Assembly: GCF_051020975.1 (NCBI RefSeq)
Contig: NW_027478161.1
Span: 23,658,001-23,722,000, forward strand
Source of the DNA: Osmia lignaria lignaria
Lineage: Eukaryota > Arthropoda > Insecta > Hymenoptera > Megachilidae
Direction of reading: 5' to 3'
Length of the DNA: 64,000 nucleotides
Shown here: piece after piece, positions 1-11,935 of the stretch
How positions within the stretch are numbered: the stretch's first letter is position 1
How the letters are laid out: every line of letters starts with the position of its first letter
Translations under genes and position numbers: made by a program
Notes under the pieces: generated by a model
Told to the model about the DNA's origin: nothing
The model's input: the letters and a program-made list of their open reading frames with translations, nothing else
Databases searched by the model: none

Positions 1-267
1 CTTCTTGTTGTTCTTCTTCTGCACAGCTAAGCTGGAAGTGGCATTTGCAGCTCGCAATAGTGCAGGGTTATCTCAAAGAAAGGGGCCACGGTGTTTCTGT
101 ATCTCTATTATGTTGGTGCGGCTTCGGAACTTTTAAATATCTCGATATATCTCGAAAACTACGCTTCTGATCAAAAAATATCATAGAACATAGCTTGTAG
201 GAAACATAATTCTCTACAAATAAGGTCTCTTAACATTTTGCCATAGCTCGCTTCGTTTCCGAGATAT
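1..267 (+). repeat. Truncated left-edge monomer
   Basis: This is the last 267 bp of a monomer whose first 55 bp lie before the window. It starts in the TTC/TTG tract. It has the CAGCTCGCAATAG middle and the K-type tail (CTCGAAAACTACGCTTC followed by AAATTGTAGG? pattern, here ATAGCTTGTAGG). The variant GTGCAGGGTTATC is uncommon elsewhere. It shows that the array extends to the left. Confidence 0.95.
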
Positions 268-569
268 TTGCAGATTTATCTCAAGGGAAGGGGCCTGACG
301 GACATATTTCGAGATATTTCTTCTTCTTGTTGCTCTTCTTCTGCACAGCTAAGCTGGACGTGGCATTTACAGCTCGCAATAGTGCAGAGTTATCTCAAAG
401 AAAGGGGCCACGGTGTTTCTGTATCTCTATTATGTTGGTGCGGCTTCGGAACTTTTAAATATCTTGATATATCTCGAGAACTACGCATCTGATCAATACA
501 TATCATAGAACATAAAAAGTAGGAAACTTAATTCTCTACAAAAAAGGTCTCTTAACATTTTGCCATAGC

Positions 570-1735
570 TCGCTTCGTTTCCGAGATATTTGCAGATTTA
601 TCTCAAGGGAAGGGGCCTGACGGACATATTTCGAGATATTTCTTCTTCTTGTTGTTCTTCTTCTGCACAGCTAAACTGGAAGTGGCATTTCCAGCTCGCA
701 ATAGTGCAGAGTTATCTCAAAGAAAGTGGCCACGGTGTTTCTGTATCTCTATTATGTTGGTGCGGCTTCGGAACTTTTAAATATCTTGATATATCTCGAG
801 AACTACGCATCTGATCAAAAAATATCGTAGAACATAAAAAGTAAGAAACTTAATTCTCTACAAAAAAGGTCTCTTAACATTTTGCCATAGCTCGCTTCGT
901 TTCCGAGATATTTGCAGATATATCTCAAGGGAAGGGGCCTGACGGACATATTTCGAGATATTTCTTCTTCTTGTTGTTCTTCTTCTGCACAGCTAAGCTG
1001 GAAGTGGCATTTGCAGCTCGCAATAGTGCAGAGTTATCTCAAAGAAAGGGGCCACGGTGTTTTTGTATCTCTATTATGTTGGTGCGGCTTCGGAACTTTT
1101 AAATATCTTGATATATCTCGAGAACTACGCATCTGATCAAAAGATATCGTAGAACATAAAAAGTAGGAAACTTAATTCTCTACCAAAAAGGTCTCTTAAC
1201 ATTTTGCCATAGCTCGCTTCGTTTCCGAGATATTTGCAGATATATCTCAAGGGAAGGGGCCTGACGGACATATTTTGAGATACTTCTTCTTCTTGTTGTT
1301 CTTCTTCTGCACAGCTAAGCTGGAAGTGGCATTTGCAGCTCGCAATAGTGCAGAGTTATCTCAAAGAAAGAGGCCACGGTGTTTCTGTACCTCTATTATA
1401 TTGGTGCAGCTTCGGAACTTTTAAATATCTTGATATATCTCGAGAACTACGCATCTGATCAAAAAATATCATAGAACATAAAAAGTAGAAAACTTAATTC
1501 TCTACAAAAAAGGTCTCTTAACATTTTGCCATAGCTCGCTTCGTTTCCGAGATATTTGCAGATATATCTCAAGGGAAGGGGCCTGACGGACATATTTCGA
1601 GATATTTCTTCTTCTCGTTGTTCTTCTTCTGCACAGCTAAGCTGGAAGTGGCATTTGCAGCTCGCAATAGTGCAGAGTTATCTCAAAGAAAGGGGCCACG
1701 GTGTTTCTGTATCTCTATTATGTTGGTGCGGCTTC
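570..1735 (+). repeat. Block A copy of a long-range duplicated segment
   Basis: This segment spans the units at 590, 912, 1,234 and the first part of 1,556. It matches 47,899-49,064 almost base for base. Shared rare markers in order: AAAGTGGCC, ATCGTAGAAC with GTAAGAAAC, GTGTTTTTGTATC, AAAAGATATCGTAG, CATATTTTGAGATAC, GTACCTCTATTATATTGGTGCAGC (split across the middle of the 1,234 unit), and TAGAAAACTT. I see about three differences: TACCAAAA versus TACAAAAA, TTCTTC versus TCTGCTTC, and TTCTCG versus TCCTCG. The match ends inside a monomer at about 1,737, where GGATC and an E tail replace GGAAC and a K tail. Confidence 0.85.
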
Positions 1736-2744
1736 GGATCTTTTAAATATCTCGATATATCTCGAGAACTACGCATCTGATCAAAAAATATCGCAGAACA
1801 TAAAAAGTAGGAAACTTAATTCTCTACAAAAAAGGTCTCTTAACATTTTGCCATAGCTCGCTTCGTTTCCGAGATATTTGCAGGTATATCTCAAGGGAAG
1901 GGGCCTGACGGACATATTTCGAGATATTTCTTCTTCTGGTTGTTCTTCTTCTGCACAGCTAAGCTGGAAGTGGCATTTGCAGCTCGCAATAGTGCAGAGT
2001 TATCTCAAAGAAAGGGGCCACGGTGTTTCTGTATCTCTATTATGTTGGTGCGGCTTCGGAACATTTAAATATCTTGATATATCTCCAGAACTACGCATCT
2101 GATCAAAAAATATCATAGAACATAAAAAGTAGGAAACTTAATTGTCTACAAAAAAGGTCTCTTAACATTTTGCCATAGCTCGCTTCGTTTCCGAGATATT
2201 TGCAGATTTATCTCAAGGGAAGGGGCCTGACGGACATATTTCGAGATATTTCTTCTTCTTGTTGTTCTTCTTCTGCACAGCTAAACTGGAAGTGGCATTT
2301 CCAGCTCGCAATAGTGCAGAGTTATCCCAAAGAAAGGGGCCACGGTGTTTCTGTATCTCTATTATGTTGGTGCGGCTTCGGAACTTTTAAATATCTTGAT
2401 ATATCTCGAGAACTACGCATCTGATCAATACATATCATAGAACATAAAAAGTGGGAAACTTAATTCTCTACAAAAAAGGTCTCTTAACATTTTGCCATAG
2501 CTCGCTTCGTTTCCGAGATATTTGCAGATTTATCTCAAGGGAAGGGGCCTGACGGACATATTTCGAGATATTTCTTCTTCTTGTTGTTCTTCTTCTGCAC
2601 AGCTAAACTGGAAGTGGCATTTCCAGCTCGCAATAGTGCAGAGTTATCTCAAAGAAAGTGGCCACGGTGTTTCTGTATCTCTATTATGTTGGTGCGGCTT
2701 CGGAACTTTTAAATATCTTGATATATCTCGAGAACTACGCATCT

Positions 2745-5097
2745 GATCAAAAAATATCATACAACATAAAAAGTAGGAAACTTAATTCTCTACAAAAAAG
2801 GTCTCTTAACATTTTGCCATAGCTCGCTTCGTTTCCGAGATATTTGCAGATATATCTCAAGGGAAGGGGCCTGACGGACATATTTCGAGATATTTCTTCT
2901 TCTTGTTGTTCTTCTTCTGCACAGCTAAGCTGGAAGTGGCATTTGCGGCTCGCGCTAGTGCAGAGTTATCTCAAAGAAAGGGGCCACGGTGTTTCTGTAT
3001 CTCTATTATGTTGGTGCGGCTTCGGAACTTTTAAATATCTTGATATATCTCGAGAACTACGCATCTGATCAAAAAATATCATAGAACATAAAAAGTAGGA
3101 AACTTAATTCTCTACAAAAAAGGTCTCTTAACATTTTGCCATAGCTCGCTTCGTTTCCGAGATATTTGCAGATTTATCTCAAGGGAAGGGGCCTGACGGA
3201 CATATTTCGAGATATTTCTTCTTCTTGTTGTTCTTCTTCTGCACAGCTAAGCTGGAAGTGGCATTTGCGGCTCGCGCTAGTGCAGAGTTATCTCAAAGAA
3301 AGGGGCCACGGTGTTTCTGTATCTCTATTATGTTGGTGCGGCTTCGGAACTTTTAAATATCTTGATATATCTCGAGAACTACGCATCTGATCAAAAAATA
3401 TCATAGAACATAAAAAGTAGGAAACATAATTCTCTACAAAAAACGTCTCTTAACATTTTGCCATAGCTCGCTTCGTTTCCGAGATATTTGCAGATTTATC
3501 TCAAGGGAAGGGGCCTGACGGACATATTTCGAGATATTTCTTCTTCTTGTTGTTCTTCTTCTGCACAGCTAAACTGGAAGTGGCATTTCCAGCTCGCAAT
3601 AGTGCAGAGTTATCTCAAAGAAAGTGGCCACGGTGTTTCTGTATCTCTATTATGTTGGTGCGGCTTCGGAACTTTTAAATATCTTGATATATCTCGAGAA
3701 CTACGCATCTGATCAAAAAATATCGTAGAACATAAAAAGTAAGAAACTTAATTCTCTACAAAAAAGGTCTCTTAACATTTTGCCATAGCTCGCTTCGTTT
3801 CCGAGATATTTGCAGATATATCTCAAGGGAAGGGGCCTGACGGACATATTTCGAGATATTTCTTCTTCTTGTTGTTCTTCTTCTGCACAGCTAAGCTGGA
3901 AGTGGCATTTGCAGCTCGCAATAGTGCAGAGTTATCTCAAAGAAAGGGGCCACGGTGTTTCTGTATTTCTATTATGTTGGTGCGGCTTCGGAACTTTTAA
4001 ATATCTTGATATATCTCGAGAACTACGCATCTGATCAAAAAATATCATACAACATAAAAAGTAGGAAACTTAATTCTCTACAAAAAAGGTCTCTTAACAT
4101 TTTGCCATAGCTCGCTTCGTTTCCGAGATATTTGCAGATATATCTCAAGGGAAGGGGCCTGACGGACATATTTCGAGATATTTCTTCTTCTTGTTGTTCT
4201 TCTTCTGCACAGCTAAGCTGGAAGTGGCATTTGCGGCTCGCGCTAGTGCAGAGTTATCTCAAAGAAAGGGGCCACGGTGTTTCTGTATCTCTATTATGTT
4301 GGTGCGGCTTCGGAACTTTTAAATATCTTGATATATCTCGAGAACTACGCATCTGATCAAAAAATATCATAGAACATAAAAAGTAGGAAACTTAATTCTC
4401 TACAAAAAAGGTCTCTTAACATTTTGCCATAGCTCGCTTCGTTTCCGAGATATTTGCAGATTTATCTCAAGGGAAGGGGCCTGACGGACATATTTCGAGA
4501 TATTTCTTCTTCTTGTTGTTCTTCTTCTGCACAGCTAAGCTGGAAGTGGCATTTGCGGCTCGCGCTAGTGCAGAGTTATCTCAAAGAAAGGGGCCACGGT
4601 GTTTCTGTATCTCTATTATGTTGGTGCGGCTTCGGAACTTTTAAATATCTTGATATATCTCGAGAACTACGCATCTGATCAAAAAATATCATAGAACATA
4701 AAAAGTAGGAAACATAATTCTCTACAAAAAACGTCTCTTAACATTTTGCCATAGCTCGCTTCGTTTCCGAGATATTTGCAGATTCAGCTCAAAGGAACGG
4801 GCCTGACGGACATATTTCGAGATATTTCTTCTTCTTGTTGTTCTTCCTCTGCACAGCTAAGCTGGAAGTGGCATTTGCAGCTCGCAATAGTGCAGAGTTA
4901 TCTCAAAGAAAGGGGCCACGGTGTTTCTGTATCTCTATTATGTTGGTGCGGCTTCGGAACTTTTAAATATCTTGATATATCTCGAGAACTACGCATCTGA
5001 TCAAAAAATATCATAGAACATAAAAAGTAGGAAACTTAATTCTCTACAAAAAAGGTCTCTTAACATTTTGCCATAGCTCGCTTCGTTTCCGAGATAT
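2745..5097 (+). repeat. 4-mer higher-order repeat (1,288 bp)
   Basis: About 2,750-3,475 recurs at about 4,038-4,763. Both copies start in a tail reading CATACAACAT, continue through two G-middle monomers (CGGCTCGCGCTAG, the first with an ATATCTC head and the second with a TTTATCTC head), and end in an ACGTCTC tail. A further 1,288-bp step links the q-head units at 4,776 and 6,064, each preceded by the AAAAAACGTCTC tail. Confidence 0.75.
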
Positions 5098-6385
5098 TTG
5101 CAGATTTATCTCAAGGGAAGGGGCCTGACGGACATATTTCGAGATATTTCTTCTTCTTGTTGTTCTTCTTCTGCACAGCTAAGCTGGAAGTGGCATTTGC
5201 GGCTCGCGCTAGTGCAGAGTTATCTCAAAGAAAGGGGCCACGGTGTTTCTGTATCTCTATTATGTTGGTGCGGTTTCGGAACTTTTAAATATCTTGATAT
5301 ATTTCGAGAACTACGCATCTGATCAAAAAATATCATAGAACATAAAAAGTAGGAAACTTAATTCTCTACAAATAAGGTCTCTTAACATTTTGCCATAGCT
5401 CGCTTCGTTTCCGAGATATTTGCAGATTTATCTCAAGGGAAGGGGCCTGACGGACATATTTCGAGATATTTCTTCTTCTTGTTGTTCTTCTTCTGCACAG
5501 CTAAGCTGGAAGTGGCATTTGCGGCTCGCACTAGTGCAGAGTTATCTCAAAGAAAGGGGCCACGGTGTTTCTGTATCTCTATTATGTTGGTGCGGCTTCG
5601 GAACTTTTAAATATCTTGATATATCTCGAGAACTACGCATCTGATCAAAAAATATCATAGAACATAAAAAGTAGGAAACTTAATTCTCTACAAAAAAGGT
5701 CTCTTAACATTTTGCCATAGCTCGCTTCGTTTCCGAGATATTTGCAGATTTATCTCAAGGGAAGGGGCCTGACGGACATATTTCGAGATATTTCTTCTTC
5801 TTGTTGTTCTTCTTCTGCACAGCTAAGCTGGAAGTGGCATTTGCGGCTCGCGCTAGTGCAGAGTTATCTCAAAGAAAGGGGCCACGGTGTTTCTGTATCT
5901 CTATTATGTTGGTGCGGTTTCGGAACTTTTAAATATCTTGATATATCTCGAGAACTACGCATCTGATCAAAAAATATCATAGAACATAAAAAGTAGGAAA
6001 CATAATTCTCTACAAAAAACGTCTCTTAACATTTTGCCATAGCTCGCTTCGTTTCCGAGATATTTGCAGATTCAGCTCAAAGGAACGGGCCTGACGGACA
6101 TATTTCGAGATATTTCTTCTTCTTGTTGTTCTTCCTCTGCACAGCTAAGCTGGAAGTGGCATTTGCAGCTCGCAATAGTGCAGAGTTATCTCAAAGAAAG
6201 GGGCCACGGTGTTTCTGTATCTCTATTATGTTGGTGCGGCTTCGGAACTTTTAAATATCTTGATATATCTCGAGAACTACGCATCTGATCAAAAAATATC
6301 ATAGAACATAAAAAGTAGGAAACTTAATTCTCTACAAAAAAGGTCTCTTAACATTTTGCCATAGCTCGCTTCGTTTCCGAGATAT

Positions 6386-7351
6386 TTGCAGATATATCTC
6401 GAGGGAAGGGGCCTGACGGACATATTTCGAGATATTTCTTCTTCTTGTTGTTCTTCTTCTGCACAGCTAAGCTGGAAGCGGCATTTGCGGCTCGCACTAG
6501 TGCAGAGTTATCTCGAAGAAAGGAGCCACGGTGTTTCTGTATCTCTATTATGTTGGGGCGGCTTCGGAACTTTTAAATATCTTGATATATCTCGAGAACT
6601 ACGCATCTGATCAAATAATATGATAGAACATAAAAAGTAGGAAACTTAATTCTCTACAAATAAGGTCTGTTAACATTTTGCCATAGCTCGCTTCGTTTCC
6701 GAGATATTTGCAGATTTATCTCGAGGGAAGGGGCCTGACGGACATATTTCGAGATATTTCTTCTTCTTGTTGTTCTTCTTCTGCACAGCTAAGCTGGAAG
6801 CGGCATTTGCGGCTCGCACTAGTGCAGAGTTATCTCGAAGAAAGGGGCCACGGTGTTTCTGTATCTCTATTATGTTGGTGCGGCTTCGGAACTTTTAAAT
6901 ATCTCGATATATCTCGAAAACTACGCTTCTGATCAAAAAATATCATAGAGCATAAATTGTAGGAAACATAATTCTCTACAAAAAAGGTCTCTTAACATTT
7001 TGCCGTATCTCGTTTCGTTTCCGAGATATTTGCAGATATATCTCAAGGGAAGGGGCCTGACGGACATATTTCGAGATATTTCTTCTTCTTGTTGTTCTTC
7101 TTCTGCACAGCTAAACTGGAAGTGGCATTTCCAGCTCGCAATAGTGCAGAGTTATCTGAAAGAAAGGGGCCACGGTGTTGCTGTATCTCTATTATGTTGG
7201 TGCGGCTTCGGAACTTTTAAATATCTTGATATATCTCGAGAACTACGCATCTGATCAAAAAATATCATAGAACATAAAAAGTAGGAAACTTAATTCTCTA
7301 CAAATAAGGTCTCTTAACATTTTGCCATAGCTCGCTTCGTTTCCGAGATAT
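6386..7351 (+). repeat. e-head (TCTCGAGGG) monomer pair and divergent unit
   Basis: The units at 6,386 and 6,708 share the TCTCGAGGG head, GGAAGCGGCATTTGCGG middle and TCTCGAAG second motif. The same subtype occurs only at 52,427, 56,613 and 57,257, about 46-51 kb away. The 6,386 unit also has AAAGGAGCCACGG and TTGGGGCGGC, shared with 54,037. The next unit (7,030) is an N-middle monomer preceded by CCGTATCTCGTTTCG, which removes the usual in-frame TAG of the junction. It has private variants GTTATCTGAAAG and GTGTTGCTG. Confidence 0.75.
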
Positions 7352-10300
7352 TTGCAGATTTATCTCAAGGGAAGGGGCCTGACGGACATATTTCGAGTTA
7401 TTTCTTCTTCTTGTTGTTCTTCTTCTGCACAGCTAAGCTGGAGGTGGCATTTGCAGCTCGCAATAGTGCAGAGTTATCTCAAAGAAAGGGGCCACGGTGT
7501 TTCTGTATCTCTATTATGTTGGTGCGGCTTCGGAACTTTTAAATATCTTGATATATCTCGAGAACTACGCATCTGATCAAAAAATATCATAGAACATAAA
7601 AAGTAGAAAACTTAATTCTCTACAAAAAAGGTCTCTTAACATTTTGCCATAGCTCGCTTCGTTTCCGAGATATTTGCAGATTTATCTCAAGGGAAGGGGC
7701 CTAACGGACATATTTCGAGATATTTCTTCTTCTTGTTGTTCTTCTTCTGCACAGCTAAGCTGGAAGTGGCATTTGCAGCTCGCAATAGTGCAGAGTTATC
7801 TCAAAGAAAGGGGCCACGGTGTTTCTGTATCTCTATTATGTTGGTGCGGCTTCGGAACTTTTAAATATCTCGATATATCTCGAAAACTACGCTTCTGATC
7901 AAAAAATATCATAGAACATAAATTGTAGGAAACATAATTCTCTACAAAAGACGTCTCTTAACATTTTGCCATAGCTCGCTTCGTTTCCGAGATATTTGCA
8001 GATTCAGCTCAAAGGAACGGGCCTGACAGACATATTTCGAGATATTTCTTCTTCTTGTTGTTCTTCCTCTGCACAGCTAAGCTGGAAGTGGCATTTGCAG
8101 CTCGCAATAGTGCAGAGTTATCTCAAAGAGAGGGGCCACGGTGTTTCTGTATCTCTATTATGTTGGTGCGGCTTCGGAACTTTTAAATATCTCGATATAT
8201 CTCGAAAACTACGCTTCTGATCAAAAAATATCATAGAACATAAATTGTAGGAAACATAATTCTCTACAAAAGACGTCTCTTAACATTTTGCCATAGCTCG
8301 CTTCGTTTCCGAGATATTTGCAGATTCAGCTCAAAGGAACGGGCCTGACGGACATATTTCGAGATATTTCTTCTTCTTGTTGTTCTTCTTCTGCACAGCT
8401 AAGCTGGAAGTGGCATTTGCAGCTCGCAATAGTGCAGAGTTATCTCAAAGAAAGGGGCCACGGTGTTTCTGTATCTCTATTATGTTGGTGCGGCTTCGGA
8501 ACTTTTAAATATCTTGATATATCTCGAGAACTACGCATCTGATCAAAAAATATCATAGAACATAAAAAGTAGGAAACATAATTCTCTACAAAAGACGTCT
8601 CTTAACATTTTGCCATAGCTCGCTTCGTTTCCGAGATATTTACAGATTCAGCTCAAAGGAACGGGCCTGACGGACATATTTCGAGATATTTCTTCTTCTT
8701 GTTGTTCTTCCTCTGCACAGCTAAGCTGGAAGTGGCATTTGCAGCTCGCAATAGTGTAGACTTATCTCAAAGAAAGGGGCCACGGTGTTTCTGTATCTCT
8801 ATTATGTTGGTGCGGCTTCGGAACTTTTAAATATCTTGATATATCTCGAGAACTACGCATCTGATCAAAAAATATCATAGGACATAAAAAGTGGGAAACT
8901 TAATTCTCTACAAAAAAGGTCTCTTAACATTTTGCCATAGCTCGCTTCGTTTCCGAGATATTTGCAGATATATCTCAAGGGAAGGGGCCTGACGGACATA
9001 TTTCGAGATATTTCTTCTTCTTGTTGTTCTTCTTCTGCACAGCTAAGATGGAAGTGGCATTTACAGCTCGCAATAGTGCAGAGTTATCTCAAAGAAAGGG
9101 GCCACGGTGTTTCTGTATCTCTATTATGTTGGTGCGGCTTCGGAACTTTTAAATATCTTGATATATCTCGAGAACTACGCATCTGATCAAAAAATATCAT
9201 AGAACATAAAAAGTAGGAAACATAATTCTCTACAAAAGACGTCTCTTAACATTTTGCCATAGCTCGCTTCGTTTCCGAGATATTTACAGATTCAGCTTAA
9301 AGGAACGGGCCTGACGGACATATTTCGAGATATTTCTTCTTCTTGTTGTTCTTCCTCTGCACAGCTAAGCTGGAAGTGGCATTTGCAGCTCGCAATAGTG
9401 CAGAGTTATCTCAAAGAGAGGGGCCACGGTGTTTCTGTATCTCTATTATGTTGGTGCGGCTTCGGAACTTTTAAATATCTTGATATATCTCGAGAACTAC
9501 GCATCTGATCAAAAAATATCATCGAACATAAATTGTAGGAAACATAATTCTCTACAAAAGACGTCTCTTAACATTTTGCCATAGCTCGCTTCGTTTCCGA
9601 GATATTTGCAGATTTATCTCAAGGGAAGGGGCCTGACGGACATATTTCGAGATATTTCTTCTTCTTGTTGTTCTTCTTCCGCACAGCTAAGCTGGAAGTG
9701 GCATTTACAGCTCGCAATAGTGTAGAGTTATCTCAAAGAAAGGGGCCACGGTGTTTCTGTATCTCTATTATGTTGGTGCGGCTTCGGAACTTTTAAATAT
9801 CTTGATATATCTCGCGAACTACGCATCTGATCAAAGAATATCATAGAACATAAAAAGTAGGAAACTTAATTCTCTACAAAAAAGGTCTCTTAACATTTTG
9901 CCATAGCTCTGTTCGTTTCCGAGATATTTGCAGATTTATCTCAAGGGAAGGGGCCTGACGGACATATTTCGAGATATTTCTTCTTCTTGTTGTTCTTCTT
10001 CTGCACAGCTAAGCTGGAAGTGGCATTTGCAGCTCGCAATAGTGCAGAGTTATCTCAAAGAGAGGGGCCACGGTGTTTCTGTATCTCTATTATGTTGGTG
10101 CGGCTTCGGAACTTTTAAATATCTTGATATATCTCGAGAACTACGCATCTGATCAAAAAATATCATAGAAGATAAAAAGTAGGACACTTAATTCTCTACA
10201 AAAAAGGTCTCTTAACATTTTGCCATAGCTCGCTTCGTTTCCGAGATATTTGCAGATTTATCTCAAGGGAAGGGGCCTGACGGACATATTTCGAGATATT

Positions 10301-10649
10301 TCTTCTTCTTCTTGTTCTTCTTCTGCACAGCTAAGCTGGAAGTGGCATTTGCAGCTCGCAATAGTGCAGAGTTATCTCAAAGAGAGGGGCCACGGTGTTT
10401 CTGTATCTCTATTATGTTGGTGCGGCTTCGGAACTTTTAAATATCTCGATATATCTCGAAAACTACGCTTCTGATCAAAAAATATCATAGAACATAAATT
10501 GTAGGAAACATAATTCTCTACAAAAGACGTCTCTTAACATTTTGCCATAGCTCGCTTCGTTTCCGAGATATTTGCAGATTCAACTCAAAGGAACGGGCCT
10601 GACGAACATATTTCGAGATATTTCTTCTTCTTGTTGTTCTTCCTCTGCA

Positions 10650-11935
10650 CAGCTAAGCTGGAAGTGGTATTTGCAGCTCGCAATAGTGCAGAGTTATCTC
10701 AAAGAGAGGGGCCACGGTGTTTCTGTATCTCTATTATGTTGGTGCGGCTTCGGAACTTTTAAATATCTTGATATATCTCGAGAACTACGCATCTGATCAA
10801 AAAATATCATCGAACATAAATTGTAGGAAACATAATTCTCTACAAAAGACGTCTCTTAACATTTTGCCATAGCTCGCTTCGTTTCCGAGATATTTGCAGA
10901 TTTATCTCAAGGGAAGGGGCCTGACGGACATATTTCGAGATATTTCTTCTTCTTGTTGTTCTTCTTCTGCACAGCTAAGCTGGAAGTGGCATTTGCGGCT
11001 CGCACTAGTGCAGAGTTATCTCAAAGAAAGGGGCCACGGTGTTTCTGTATCTCTATTATGTTGGTGCGGCTTCGGAACTTTTAAATATCTTGATATATCT
11101 CGAGAACTACGCATCTGATCAAAAAATATCATACTACATCAAAAGTAGGAAACTTAATTCTCTACAAGAAAGGTCTCTAAACATTTTGCCATAGCTCGCT
11201 TCGTTTCCGAGATATTTGCAGATTTATCTCAAGGGAAGGGGCCTGACAGACATATTTCGAGATATTTCTTCTTCTTGTTGTTCTTCTTCTGCACAGCTAA
11301 GCTGGAAGTGGTATTTGCAGCTCGCAATAGTGCAGAGTTATCTCAAAGAGAGGGGCCACGGTGTTTCTGTATCTCTATTATGTTGGTGCGGCTTCGGAAC
11401 TTTTAAATATCTTGATATATCTCGAGAACTACGCATCTGATCAAAAAATATCATCGAACATAAATTGTAGGAAACATAATTCTCTACAAAAGACGTCTCT
11501 TAACATTTTGCCATAGCTCGCTTCGTTTCCGAGATATTTGCAGATTTATCTCAAGGGAAGGGGCCTGACGGACATATTTCGAGATATTTCTTCTTCTTGT
11601 TGTTCTTCTTCTGCACAGCTAAGCTGGAAGTGGCATTTGCGGCTCGCACTAGTGCAGAGTTATCTCAAAGAAAGGGGCCACGGTGTTTCTGTATCTCTAT
11701 TATGTTGGTGCGGCTTCGGAACTTTTAAATATCTTGATATATCTCGAGAACTACGCATCTGATCAAAAAATATCATACTACATCAAAAGTAGGAAACTTA
11801 ATTCTCTACAAGAAAGGTCTCTAAACATTTTGCCATAGCTCGCTTCGTTTCCGAGATATTTGCAGATTTATCTCAAGGGAAGGGGCCTGACAGACATATT
11901 TCGAGATATTTCTTCTTCTTGTTGTTCTTCCTCTG
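10650..11935 (+). repeat. Dimer HOR (644 bp), two copies
   Basis: Two 644-bp copies join at about 11,294. Each holds a unit with GGAAGTGGTATTTGCAG and a CATCGAACATAAATTG tail, followed by an R-middle unit (CGGCTCGCACTAG) with a CATACTACATCAAAAG tail, AAGAAAGGTCTCTAAAC and then a head reading CCTGACAGAC. The R units at 10,894 and 11,538 look identical. Confidence 0.75.

Larger units (their letters stand above)
268..9605 (+). repeat. Region A: mixed monomers with 4-mer HOR segments
   Basis: This region mixes monomers with the TTTATCTC and ATATCTC heads, N middles (AAACTGG...TTTCCAGCTCG) and G middles (CGGCTCGCGCTAG). q heads appear at 4,776, 6,064, 7,996, 8,318, 8,640 and 9,284. E tails (GAGAACTACGCATC) dominate up to about 6.7 kb; K tails appear from 6.7 kb. 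Most local repetition has a 1,288-bp (4-unit) period. There is no gene or unique sequence. Confidence 0.8.

Noticed and set aside
268..492. A 74-residue reading frame repeated in most monomers, as a multigene family of small cysteine-containing proteins
   Set aside because: It starts at TTG with no ATG, has no ribosome-binding or promoter context, and is broken in 24 units by changes that spread with the repeats. It stays open only because the monomers are nearly identical.
7000..7254. An extended 84-codon frame as a functional variant
   Set aside because: It comes only from CCATAG changing to CCGTAT in the junction before the 7,030 unit, which removes a TAG. It is a private substitution.
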